Positions 7,558-12,647 of a stretch of DNA of 12,647 bases are shown in pieces (position 1 is the stretch's first letter; each line of letters opens with the position of its first letter). This DNA is from Anaerolineaceae bacterium UBA700. Lineage in GTDB: Bacteria; Chloroflexota; Anaerolineae; Anaerolineales; Anaerolineaceae. Both the position numbers and the translations under genes were made by a program. The notes under the pieces were generated by a model. That model saw only the letters and a list, made by a program, of their open reading frames with translations, was not told the DNA's origin and searched no databases. The DNA is taken from the NCBI GenBank assembly GCA_002298885.1, contig DBMK01000289.1, forward strand, positions 1 to 12,647. The letters run 5' to 3'.

Positions 7558-7618
7558 GCACTGAGGGCACTGAGAAAACCTTTTTAAAAAAGGAGGTTTT
7601 TCTCAGTGCCCTCAGTGC
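7558..7618. repeat. Long hairpin of CTCAGTGCC-type repeats
   Basis: The left arm from 7558 pairs with the right arm ending 7618 over 21 consecutive base pairs (GCACTGAGGGCACTGAG and onward). Pairing resumes after a one-base bulge at 7597 through an A/T-rich centre. It lies 14 bases after the stop of the peptidase gene. Each arm itself contains direct repeats of a CTCAGTG unit. It may terminate or stabilise the peptidase mRNA, but its internal repetition suggests a mobile or expanding repeat. Confidence 0.8.
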
Positions 7619-7626
7619 CTCAGTGG
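7602..7626 (+). repeat. Three tandem CTCAGTG units
   Basis: Units begin at 7602, 7611 and 7619, each CTCAGTG plus one or two bases, followed by GTGAAAAAAAT. The first two form the right arm of the hairpin; the third is unpaired. The array ends just before the start region of the glycosyltransferase-like gene. Confidence 0.7.
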
Positions 7627-7641
7627 TGAAAAAAATCCGTC

Positions 7642-8895
7642 ATGCAGGAAAAGCGTAAATTTCGCCTGAGCTTTTGGATTGTTGCCGGGATGGGCGCTTT
7701 GATGTTCTTTATCATGATCCCGCCCAATTTGCGCGGGGCCATGGATACGGGGCACTTCATCTCCGGCGACGAGGCCATCACCTATCCTTACGTGGTGCAC
7801 ATGCTCGAGCCGAGCAAGGATATCCACGACTTCGCCTGGCGCATGATCATCTACGGTGATTACCACTACGGCTACCCGTTCTACCTGACCTCCTTCCTCA
7901 GCCTGCTGCCGCTGCGCCTGCTCTCCGGCCAAAGCTTCTTCGCCAACACCCAGCTCAACCTGCTCATCCTGCGCCAGGCCATCAGCGTGCTGCCAATGAT
8001 CCTCACCATCGGCGTGCTGGTCTACCTGCAGACCCGCTTCCGCCGGCCGCTGCTGGCGGCTGGGTTGGCCCTGTTCCTGTTTTCCATCCCCGGCGTCGTG
8101 CGCCAGGACATCCAATGGTGGCACCCGGACGCCATGACTGTGCTGGCAGTGGCGCTGACGATCTTCTTCCTGCAGCGCGACCGCCTGCGTCTGGGGCGCA
8201 GCTTCTTACTGGCGGCTTTTTTCTGCGGCCTTGCCAGCGCCATCAAGCTGCAGGGGTTTTTCTTTTTCCTAACCATCCCGGGTTACCTGCTGGTGGGGAT
8301 CGTGAAGAAGTTCTTTGCACTGCGGCGCGCCGCCGTCGCCGGCCTGGCGTTCGTGGCGCTGATGAGCGCTGTGATCGTGTTGAGCAACCCGTTTTTGTTC
8401 TACCAGAGCCAGCGCGAAAAGCTGGTGCGCGTCCAGGCCGATAAGCAGCACGAGATCGACGTCGGCTACACCCAGGGCGACCCGGCGACCTACCAAAAGG
8501 GGCCGCAGTTCTGGGGGTGGACCCTTAACCACATGTACGGCCCAACGCCCCTGCTGCTCCTGCTGGCTGCCGGGTTGGTCGCCGGCTGCATCTGGGGCCC
8601 GCGCCGCGACCTGCACCTGCTGATCCTGAGCTGGTGCATCCCGCTCACCCTCTACCTCTTCTATTTCGTCGCCCCCAAGCCGGACCACTACTGGCTGCCG
8701 GTGATGCTGCCCCTGTTTTCGACCCTGGTCACGCCTCTGGAGCGGCTCTACGCCGCCTGGAAATCGGCCCAAAAGCGCTGGCTTCGGCTGGCCGCCGCCG
8801 CCCTCGTCCTGGCGCTCGCAGGTGTAGTGTATTGGTTCGGTTGGAACCTGGCCTACGATATCCCCCATTGGATAGAAGCTGTAGGAGTGAATTAG
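7642..8895 (+). CDS. GT39-like polytopic membrane protein (dolichol-phosphate-mannose mannosyltransferase-like)
   Basis: A 417-residue integral membrane protein with about nine or ten hydrophobic segments. It fits the GT-C fold of the ArnT/PMT-like family: a first membrane helix (about 11-28), then an extracytoplasmic loop with the acidic pair SGDEA (Asp43, Glu44), where GT39-type enzymes keep their catalytic acid, then WWHPD before further helices. Such enzymes move a sugar from a lipid-phosphate donor onto protein or lipid outside the membrane. The C-terminus ends shortly after the last helix with no large soluble domain, so it is shorter than ArnT. The ATG at 7642 has only a weak upstream GTGGTGA; the better AGGAGG at 7591-7596 lies within the hairpin and 45 bases away. 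Donor and acceptor cannot be read from sequence. The stem of the next hairpin overlaps its TAG stop. Confidence 0.78.
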   Translation: MQEKRKFRLSFWIVAGMGALMFFIMIPPNLRGAMDTGHFISGDEAITYPYVVHMLEPSKDIHDFAWRMIIYGDYHYGYPFYLTSFLSLLPLRLLSGQSFFANTQLNLLILRQAISVLPMILTIGVLVYLQTRFRRPLLAAGLALFLFSIPGVVRQDIQWWHPDAMTVLAVALTIFFLQRDRLRLGRSFLLAAFFCGLASAIKLQGFFFFLTIPGYLLVGIVKKFFALRRAAVAGLAFVALMSAVIVLSNPFLFYQSQREKLVRVQADKQHEIDVGYTQGDPATYQKGPQFWGWTLNHMYGPTPLLLLLAAGLVAGCIWGPRRDLHLLILSWCIPLTLYLFYFVAPKPDHYWLPVMLPLFSTLVTPLERLYAAWKSAQKRWLRLAAAALVLALAGVVYWFGWNLAYDIPHWIEAVGVN

Positions 8896-8934
8896 TGGTT
8901 GTTTTCGGCTGCTTCGCAGCCGAAAACAACCACT
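8894..8934. repeat. Perfect 19-bp hairpin overlapping a stop codon
   Basis: Arms 8894-8912 and 8916-8934 are perfect complements around a TTC loop. The core is CGGCTGC/GCAGCCG, flanked by TTTT on the 5' side and AAAA on the 3' side. Its first two bases are part of the TAG of the upstream gene. The T-then-A layout is opposite to an intrinsic terminator on either strand. It covers the place where the -35 of the following tRNA promoter should be. Confidence 0.85.
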
Positions 8935-8946
8935 TCTCTCCTCTCA

Positions 8947-8955
8947 TGATATAAT
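8947..8955 (+). promoter_or_regulatory. Extended -10 promoter (TGATATAAT) for the tRNA
   Basis: A perfect extended -10 element, TGA plus TATAAT, ends 13 bases before the tRNA 5' end, predicting a short 5' leader. No -35 match is visible; that region falls in the 8894-8934 hairpin. Confidence 0.65.
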
Positions 8956-8968
8956 TTTTTTGTGCTCT

Positions 8969-9040
8969 GGGCCCGTAGCTCAGCGGCAGAGCGCGCGGCT
9001 CATAACCGCTTGGTCGCTGGTTCGAATCCAGCCGGGCCCA
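8969..9040 (+). tRNA. tRNA with CAU anticodon, probably tRNA-Ile2 (lysidine type)
   Basis: A full cloverleaf can be drawn. The acceptor stem GGGCCCG/CGGGCCC is perfect, with discriminator A9040. The D-arm is GCTC/GAGC, the anticodon loop CTCATAA has CAT in the centre, and the T-arm is GCTGG/CCAGC with TTCGAAT. It is not the initiator: base pair 1-72 is G-C and the GGG/CCC of the initiator anticodon stem is absent. The run CGCTTGGTCGCTGGTTC is nearly identical to that of bacterial tRNA-Ile2, so a lysidine-modified isoleucine tRNA reading AUA is favoured over elongator Met. Position 27-43 is a C-U mismatch. CCA is not encoded. A run of five T (9042-9046) follows and may end transcription. Confidence 0.9.
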
Positions 9041-9092
9041 CTTTTTACCCCCCCCGCCCAGCGCGCCCGCCTCAAAAAGGTCATTCGAAGCT

Positions 9093-9101
9093 TGTTATAA
9101 T
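9093..9101 (+). promoter_or_regulatory. Extended -10 promoter (TGTTATAAT), predicted leaderless
   Basis: TGT plus TATAAT ends at 9101. The GTG start of the next gene begins at 9108, exactly where transcription would begin. The AGGGG beside the GTG has no spacing, so it cannot act as a normal Shine-Dalgarno. This favours a leaderless mRNA. Confidence 0.6.
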
Positions 9102-9107
9102 GCAGGG

Positions 9108-9695
9108 GTGAATCGCTCCTTCCTTTTTGCGGTGATGCTGAGCGCAGTCATCCTTGCGGCCTGTTCGGGCCAGCCGCGCCCGGCGGAGACGAGCATCCCC
9201 ACCGCCGCGCCCACCGTCACGCTCGATCCCCTGGCGGTTACGCGCCCGCCTTCCAGCAACGGCTACATCACCTACCACAACCTGACCTACCGTTTTTCCT
9301 TCGACTACCCCGCCATTTACGACGATCCCAACTTCAAATCGGCCTGCGGGGTCAAGGACCTGGGCAGCAGCATCACCCTGGGGGCGCGTATCCGGGTGGA
9401 CGTCCTTCAAGCCGGCAACCTCAGCCTGGACGATTTCACCAACCAGTACCTGACCGGCAAGGACTGGATGCGCGGCAACCAGGATATCGGCAGCATCGCC
9501 GGCGCCAGGGCCATCAACGTTGCATACCAGTCCGTCAGCACCGGGCAGTACGGGACGGTCACCTTCGTCAAGCACGACCCGGTGGTCCTGTCCATCGGCT
9601 ACACGTCCGGTCCGTTCTGCGCAAACCTGGGCGCCGACGCCGACGAATCGGCCGCCTACCAGCACGTCCTGGATACGTTTCAATTCACGAAATAG
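9108..9695 (+). CDS. Small secreted lipoprotein, PsbP/Mog1-like fold possible
   Basis: A 195-residue lipoprotein of unknown role. The signal peptide has the lipobox LAAC (Cys19). A short Pro/Thr/Ala linker (about 23-50) leads to a single compact domain (about 52-194). The segment YRFSFDYPAIYDD and the alternating strand pattern, closing with a helix and DTFQFTK, recall PsbP-like or Mog1-like small domains found in many bacterial lipoproteins; that likeness is tentative. Two cysteines in the mature domain (in SACGV and FCANL) could form a disulphide outside the cell. The start is GTG; no ATG fits before the hydrophobic core, and the -10 box ends seven bases upstream. It stands between a tRNA and a broken MscS-like gene, each with its own promoter, so it is probably a single-gene unit. 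Confidence 0.82.
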   Translation: MNRSFLFAVMLSAVILAACSGQPRPAETSIPTAAPTVTLDPLAVTRPPSSNGYITYHNLTYRFSFDYPAIYDDPNFKSACGVKDLGSSITLGARIRVDVLQAGNLSLDDFTNQYLTGKDWMRGNQDIGSIAGARAINVAYQSVSTGQYGTVTFVKHDPVVLSIGYTSGPFCANLGADADESAAYQHVLDTFQFTK

Positions 9696-9700
9696 AAATT

Positions 9701-9745
9701 TTATGGTTATTCCGGCGGCGCAATGCGCCGCCGTAATAACCATAA
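9701..9745. repeat. Long hairpin after the small lipoprotein gene
   Basis: Arms 9701-9720 and 9726-9745 pair at 19 of 20 positions (mismatch 9712/9734) around a five-base loop. The core is CGGCGGCG/CGCCGCCG; outer arms are TTATGGTTAT and ATAACCATAA. It begins five bases after the TAG at 9693-9695 and ends six bases before the next TATAAT, so it covers that promoter's -35 position. Confidence 0.85.
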
Positions 9746-9751
9746 TTCAAA

Positions 9752-9757
9752 TATAAT
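9752..9757 (+). promoter_or_regulatory. -10 box TATAAT for the MscS-like gene, predicted leaderless
   Basis: A perfect TATAAT ends seven bases before GTG 9764, the same geometry as at 9101/9108. No Shine-Dalgarno lies between them. The -35 region is occupied by the 9701-9745 hairpin. Confidence 0.6.
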
Positions 9758-9763
9758 TACTTC

Positions 9764-10302
9764 GTGCAGGATATTATTTACACCTTCACAGATTACATCA
9801 ACCCGGCCACGCTGCCGGGGGCCATCGTCTATGCCGTGGTTTTCCTGGCGGCGGCCTTCCTGGCTTCCCGCCTGGTCCACCTGCTGATGCGCCGCAGTAT
9901 GAGCCGCGCCAGCGACCCCACCGGGTTCCGCTTCATCGACCAACTGCTGCAGGTGACCGTCTTCATCGTTGTGGTCATCCTTACGCACAACTGGTGCCGC
10001 CCCTGCGCGCCCTGGGCACCGCACTGCTGGCCAGTGTGAGCATCGCCTCGATCGTGATCGGCCTGGCGGCCCAAAGCACGCTGGGTAACCTGATCGCCGG
10101 TTTTGCGCTGCTGCTTTACCGCCCGTTCCGGATCGGCGACCGGGTCCAACTGACCACGCCCCGCGGCCTGATGACCGCCAAAATCGAGGCGCTCACCCTG
10201 GGCTACACCCTGCTGCGCGACGACGAAGATAACCAGGTCATCGTCCCCAACAGCGTCATGGCCACCGTGGTCGTCATTCGGATAAATAAAGTGCAGGAGT
10301 GA
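9764..10302 (+). pseudogene. Minimal MscS-like mechanosensitive channel, broken by one-base frameshift
   Basis: Two overlapping frames together encode one MscS-like protein of about 180 residues. The first frame (9764 to about 9982) gives two membrane helices (near residues 18-37 and 63-74, ending VTVFIVVVIL). The second frame (about 9982 to 10302) continues YAQLVPPLRALG, then the Gly/Ala-rich pore helix, then YRPFRIGDRVQL and the beta domain. Inserting one T at 9981-9982 (CCTTAC to CCTTTAC) restores a single reading frame. The C-terminal alpha/beta cage of classical MscS is missing; the protein ends soon after VIVPNSVMATVVV, so it would be a very short form. The shift is at a short T run, so a sequencing error is possible. 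No canonical slippery heptamer is present. If real, the gene is inactive. Confidence 0.8.
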
Positions 10303-10304
10303 TC

Positions 10305-10350
10305 CTTTCTGGAGTTTTTGGCGGAAAGATCCGCCAAAAACTCCAGAAAG
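10305..10350. repeat. Perfect 21-bp hairpin after the MscS-like gene
   Basis: Arms 10305-10325 and 10330-10350 are perfect complements with an AAGA loop. The core GGCGGA/TCCGCC is flanked by TTTTT on the 5' side and AAAAA on the 3' side, the reverse of an intrinsic terminator. It starts two bases after the TGA at 10300-10302. Confidence 0.88.
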
Positions 10351-10359
10351 AACTTCTCT

Positions 10360-10416
10360 CCCTTCCCTTCGCGAAGCACCCTGTAAGGGTCAGGGAAGGG
10401 GGCCGGGGGGTTAGGT
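10360..10416. repeat. Structured C/G-rich dispersed repeat
   Basis: CCCTTCCCT (10360-10368) pairs with AGGGAAGGG (10392-10400). Nested inside are the palindrome TTCGCGAA (10368-10375) and the hairpin ACCCT/AGGGT (10378-10382 with 10386-10390). The 3' part, G-run plus GGCC plus G-run, resembles bases 1-21. It lies directly after another hairpin and ahead of the ABC-2 permease. Confidence 0.6.
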
Positions 10417-10443
10417 CAAAATAAGTAGAAAGGAAAAACGAAA

Positions 10444-11184
10444 ATGGAATCACTATTGAAACTAACCTACGTCGACATCAAGCTCTACCTGCGCAATTTC
10501 ATCGCCAGCTTCTTCACCCTGGTTTTCCCGGTGCTCATGCTGTTGCTCTTCGGCGTCATCTACGGCAACCAGCCCACCGCCGTGTTCGATGGCTACGGCT
10601 CCATGGATTACTCTGTCCCGGGCTACATCGCCGCCCTGGTCATCGGCACCACCGCCTTCATGAGCCTGCCCATGGACCTCTCCATCCAGCGCGAGCTCGG
10701 CGTGCTGCGCCGCCTGCGCGCCACCCCGCTCCGCATCGGCCGGGTGCTCGGCTCCAAGCTGATCACCAACCTGGCCGTCTCCCTCCTGGGCATGGCCCTG
10801 CTGGTGCTGACCGGCGTCCTGGCCTTCCACGTGACCCTGCCGGCCACCTGGCCGGGCGTCCTGCTGGGCATCCTCTTGAGCAGCCTGAGCCTGTACGCCG
10901 TAGGGTTTGCCATCGCCAGCCTGGTGCGCCGCGCCAACGCCGTGCGGGCGGTCAGCTTCATCGTCTTCTACCCCATGATGTTCCTGTCGGGCGGTACCTT
11001 CCCCAGCCAGTTCCTGCCCCAGGCGGTCAACGATTTCGCCAAGGCCCTGCCGCTGACCTACAGCGTCAACCTGCTGCACGACCTGTGGTTGGGCAAGGGC
11101 TGGGACCTGACCGCCGTGTTGGCCCTGCTCGGCTTCATGGCGCTGGGCGTGCTGGTCTCGGTGCGCTTTTTCAAATGGGAATAA
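10444..11184 (+). CDS. ABC-2 type transporter permease
   Basis: A 246-residue membrane subunit of an ABC exporter, of the DrrB/YadH-like ABC-2 family. It shows six hydrophobic segments. The first follows the N-terminal helix (IASFFTLVFPVLMLLLFGVI). The conserved cytoplasmic coupling region SIQRELGVLRRLRATPL (about 81-97) comes next, and then four helices including FIVFYPMMFLSGGTFP, typical of the family. Length is usual. The ATG is preceded by AAAGGA, about nine bases upstream. Such permeases need an ATP-binding partner, normally encoded immediately upstream; here a broken channel gene and two repeats occupy that place, so the partner is elsewhere or lost. A histidine kinase and response regulator follow closely, the usual neighbours of drug- or lipid-export ABC-2 systems. 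The substrate cannot be told. Confidence 0.88.
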   Translation: MESLLKLTYVDIKLYLRNFIASFFTLVFPVLMLLLFGVIYGNQPTAVFDGYGSMDYSVPGYIAALVIGTTAFMSLPMDLSIQRELGVLRRLRATPLRIGRVLGSKLITNLAVSLLGMALLVLTGVLAFHVTLPATWPGVLLGILLSSLSLYAVGFAIASLVRRANAVRAVSFIVFYPMMFLSGGTFPSQFLPQAVNDFAKALPLTYSVNLLHDLWLGKGWDLTAVLALLGFMALGVLVSVRFFKWE

Positions 11185-11192
11185 AAGCCCGG

Positions 11193-11201
11193 TGATACAA
11201 T
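11193..11201 (+). promoter_or_regulatory. Extended -10 promoter (TGATACAAT), predicted leaderless
   Basis: TGA plus TACAAT ends at 11201, seven bases before ATG 11208, matching the spacing at two other genes here. It sits in the 23-base gap after the permease stop, so the two-component genes can be expressed apart from the permease. Confidence 0.55.
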
Positions 11202-11207
11202 AATCGT

Positions 11208-12461
11208 ATGGACAGGAAGCCGCCCTCCTCTGAGTTCCGCTCTGGCCTGAGCATGGTCAAGATCTATCCCAGGATCTGGAATGTGCTGGCCGGGCTGATG
11301 CTTGCCGTGGGGGTGGCTTTTCTGCTGCTGGATAAATCGATCACGCCGGCCTGGAAAGCAGCCGGCGTGGTTTTGGCTGCGGCCTGGGGAGCCTGGTACT
11401 GGCTGTTCGTCGTCCAGTACCACCGCTTTGCCCGCGACAGTTGGATCAAAGGGGTTTCGTTCATCCTGGCTATCGGCTGCGCCATCGGCCTGTCCTGGAT
11501 CCACCCTGCCTTCCTGATGATCAGCTTCAGCTTCTACGGCCTTGCATTCGCTTCTATGATCGTCGGCTGGGCCATCCCGTTGGTGGTCATGCTCTCTTTT
11601 GCCCTGGCCTGGCGCATCGCTGGGCTCAGCGGCGGCATCGGCCCGGACAGCCTGCCCATCTTCATTAGCTTCACCATCTCAGCCTTTTTTACGGTCCTTT
11701 TGGGATTGTACATCGACGCCATCTTCCGCCAGAACCGTGAGAAGCAGCGCATGATCGAAGAGCTGGAGGCGGCGCGCACTGAGCTGGCCAAAGCCGAGCG
11801 CCAGGCCGGCGTGCTTGAAGAGCGCCAGCGCCTGGCCGGCGAGATCCACGATACCCTGGCCCAGGGCTTCACCAGCGTTGTCATGCACCTGGAGGCCGCC
11901 GACCAGCTCCTGGAGGGCGACCTTCCGGCGGCGCGCAAGCACATCGATCAGGCCCGCCAGACGGCGCGCCAGAGCCTGGGTGAGGCCCGCCAAACGCTGT
12001 GGGCCCTCCGCCCGGACGTGGCCCGCCACGAGCCGCTGGCCCAGGCCCTGCAGCGCGTGGCCATGCGCTGGTCCGAGGAGAGCGGCCTGCCGGCCCACCT
12101 GGAAGTGACCGGTAAAGCCGACCCCCTGCCCGCCCCCATCGAGGCCACCCTTATCCGGGCGGCCCAGGAAGGGCTAGCCAACGTACGCAAGCACGCCCGC
12201 GCCGGCCAGGTGAACCTGACCCTGACCTACATGGATGACGAGGTCATCCTGGACGTGCAGGACGACGGAGTGGGCTTTGAGCCTGCCGGCGCCGCCCTGC
12301 AGGCCGGCACGGAGCAGGGCTACGGCTTAATGGCACTGCAGGAACGCGCCGCTCAGCTCGGCGGCAGCCTGCAGGTCGAGAGCGCCCCCGGCGAGGGCAC
12401 AACCGTTGTCGTGGCGCTTCCGCTCGGCTCGAATGAGGATGGGACGAAAGCGGGGGACTGA
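11208..12461 (+). CDS. Membrane sensor histidine kinase, NarL/NreB (HisKA_3) type
   Basis: A 417-residue sensor kinase that should autophosphorylate and pass phosphate to the response regulator encoded next. The N-terminal ~170 residues hold about six membrane segments with short loops and no evident extracytoplasmic domain, so the signal probably acts in or at the membrane. A coiled coil (about 172-207) leads to the HisKA_3 dimerisation motif ERQRLAGEIHDTLAQG, with phospho-acceptor His214. The HATPase_c domain covers about 290-410: N-box EGLANVRKHA (Asn325), G1 DDGVGF, then GYGLMALQERA and GEGTTV. ATG 11208 fits the leaderless -10 box; an in-frame ATG 45 bases later (Met16) is a weaker alternative. 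The stop is four bases before the regulator's ATG. Closest functional types are DesK, LiaS and NreB; which cannot be decided. Confidence 0.92.
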   Translation: MDRKPPSSEFRSGLSMVKIYPRIWNVLAGLMLAVGVAFLLLDKSITPAWKAAGVVLAAAWGAWYWLFVVQYHRFARDSWIKGVSFILAIGCAIGLSWIHPAFLMISFSFYGLAFASMIVGWAIPLVVMLSFALAWRIAGLSGGIGPDSLPIFISFTISAFFTVLLGLYIDAIFRQNREKQRMIEELEAARTELAKAERQAGVLEERQRLAGEIHDTLAQGFTSVVMHLEAADQLLEGDLPAARKHIDQARQTARQSLGEARQTLWALRPDVARHEPLAQALQRVAMRWSEESGLPAHLEVTGKADPLPAPIEATLIRAAQEGLANVRKHARAGQVNLTLTYMDDEVILDVQDDGVGFEPAGAALQAGTEQGYGLMALQERAAQLGGSLQVESAPGEGTTVVVALPLGSNEDGTKAGD

Positions 12462-12465
12462 GAAC

Positions 12466-12647
12466 ATGGCTGAAAAGATTCGTATTCTGATCGTGGACGA
12501 CCACCCGGTGGTGCGGGATGGCCTGAAGGGCATGCTCAGCGGCCTGTCCGAGTTCGAGGTGGTGGGCGAGGCCCAGGACGGGCAGCAGGCGGTGGACCAG
12601 GCCGGGCGCCTGGCCCCGCAGGTGGTGCTGATGGACCTGCGCATGCC
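12466..12647 (+). CDS. NarL-family response regulator, receiver domain (cut by window end)
   Basis: Only the first 60 complete codons are in the window. They form the start of a CheY-like receiver: IRILIVDDHPVVRDGL with the acidic pair Asp11-Asp12, then VVGEAQDGQQAV, and VVLMDLRMP with phospho-acceptor Asp57. The DDHPVVRDGL pattern is typical of the NarL/FixJ group, whose missing C-terminus would be a LuxR-type helix-turn-helix. It follows the histidine kinase by four bases, with a GGGGGA ribosome-binding site inside the kinase stop region, so the pair is co-translated. Likely targets include the neighbouring ABC-2 permease, by analogy with related operons; that is inference. Confidence 0.92.
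   Translation, partial: MAEKIRILIVDDHPVVRDGLKGMLSGLSEFEVVGEAQDGQQAVDQAGRLAPQVVLMDLRM

Noticed and set aside
7558..7626. CRISPR array
   Set aside because: Units are 8-9 bases with no unique spacers, and there are no cas genes nearby.
8894..8934. Reading this hairpin, and those at 9701 and 10305, as standard rho-independent terminators
   Set aside because: The T-rich side precedes the stem and the A-rich side follows it on both strands, the reverse of the required stem-then-U-tract. Some role in RNA 3' ends is still possible.
9960..10000. Programmed -1 frameshifting in the MscS-like gene
   Set aside because: No X-XXY-YYZ slippery heptamer lies in the overlap and MscS proteins are not known to use it. 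A one-base loss in a T run is simpler.

Overview
The window looks like high-GC chromosomal DNA from a member of the Chloroflexota, most likely Anaerolineae. This is inferred from style, not from a marker gene. The signs are four lipoproteins with Pro/Thr/Ala-rich stalks after the lipobox, GC-rich third codon positions, NarL/NreB-type signalling, and short genes separated by long, mostly unrelated palindromes. No phage, transposase, CRISPR array or rRNA was seen. No gene-free gap exceeds about 300 bases.

Left part (1-4404). Three genes read leftward. A 54-residue single-span membrane protein with a TTG start (4040-4204) runs directly into a 725-residue lipoprotein (1854-4031). That protein has an outside stalk and beta domain, one transmembrane helix, and a predicted cytoplasmic APH-like kinase domain. 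Beyond a large hairpin lies a YfbK-type von Willebrand A lipoprotein (24-1676). The first ~26 codons of the kinase lipoprotein are made of an inverted repeat.

Centre (4405-8895). Divergent from the kinase operon is a P-loop ATPase fused to an OmpR-type winged helix (4405-5475). Seven bases later comes an S41-type protease-like lipoprotein (5483-7543), then a repeat-rich spacer and a GT39-like membrane protein (7642-8895). The head-to-head arrangement of ATPase/DNA-binding protein plus secreted protease-like protein against small membrane protein plus transmembrane kinase is the best candidate here for an undescribed envelope-sensing system. The functional link is inference.

Right part (8896-12647). 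A CAU-anticodon tRNA (probably Ile2) is followed by a small lipoprotein, a minimal MscS-like channel broken by a one-base frameshift, an ABC-2 permease with no ATPase beside it, and a NarL/NreB-type histidine kinase with its response regulator (cut by the window end).

Two patterns cut across the genes. Three genes (starts 9108, 9764, 11208) have a -10 box ending exactly seven bases before the start codon, which predicts leaderless mRNAs. At least six long hairpins of different sequence sit just after stop codons or just upstream of -10 boxes. Several have a T-run/GC-core/A-run layout, the wrong polarity for intrinsic terminators.
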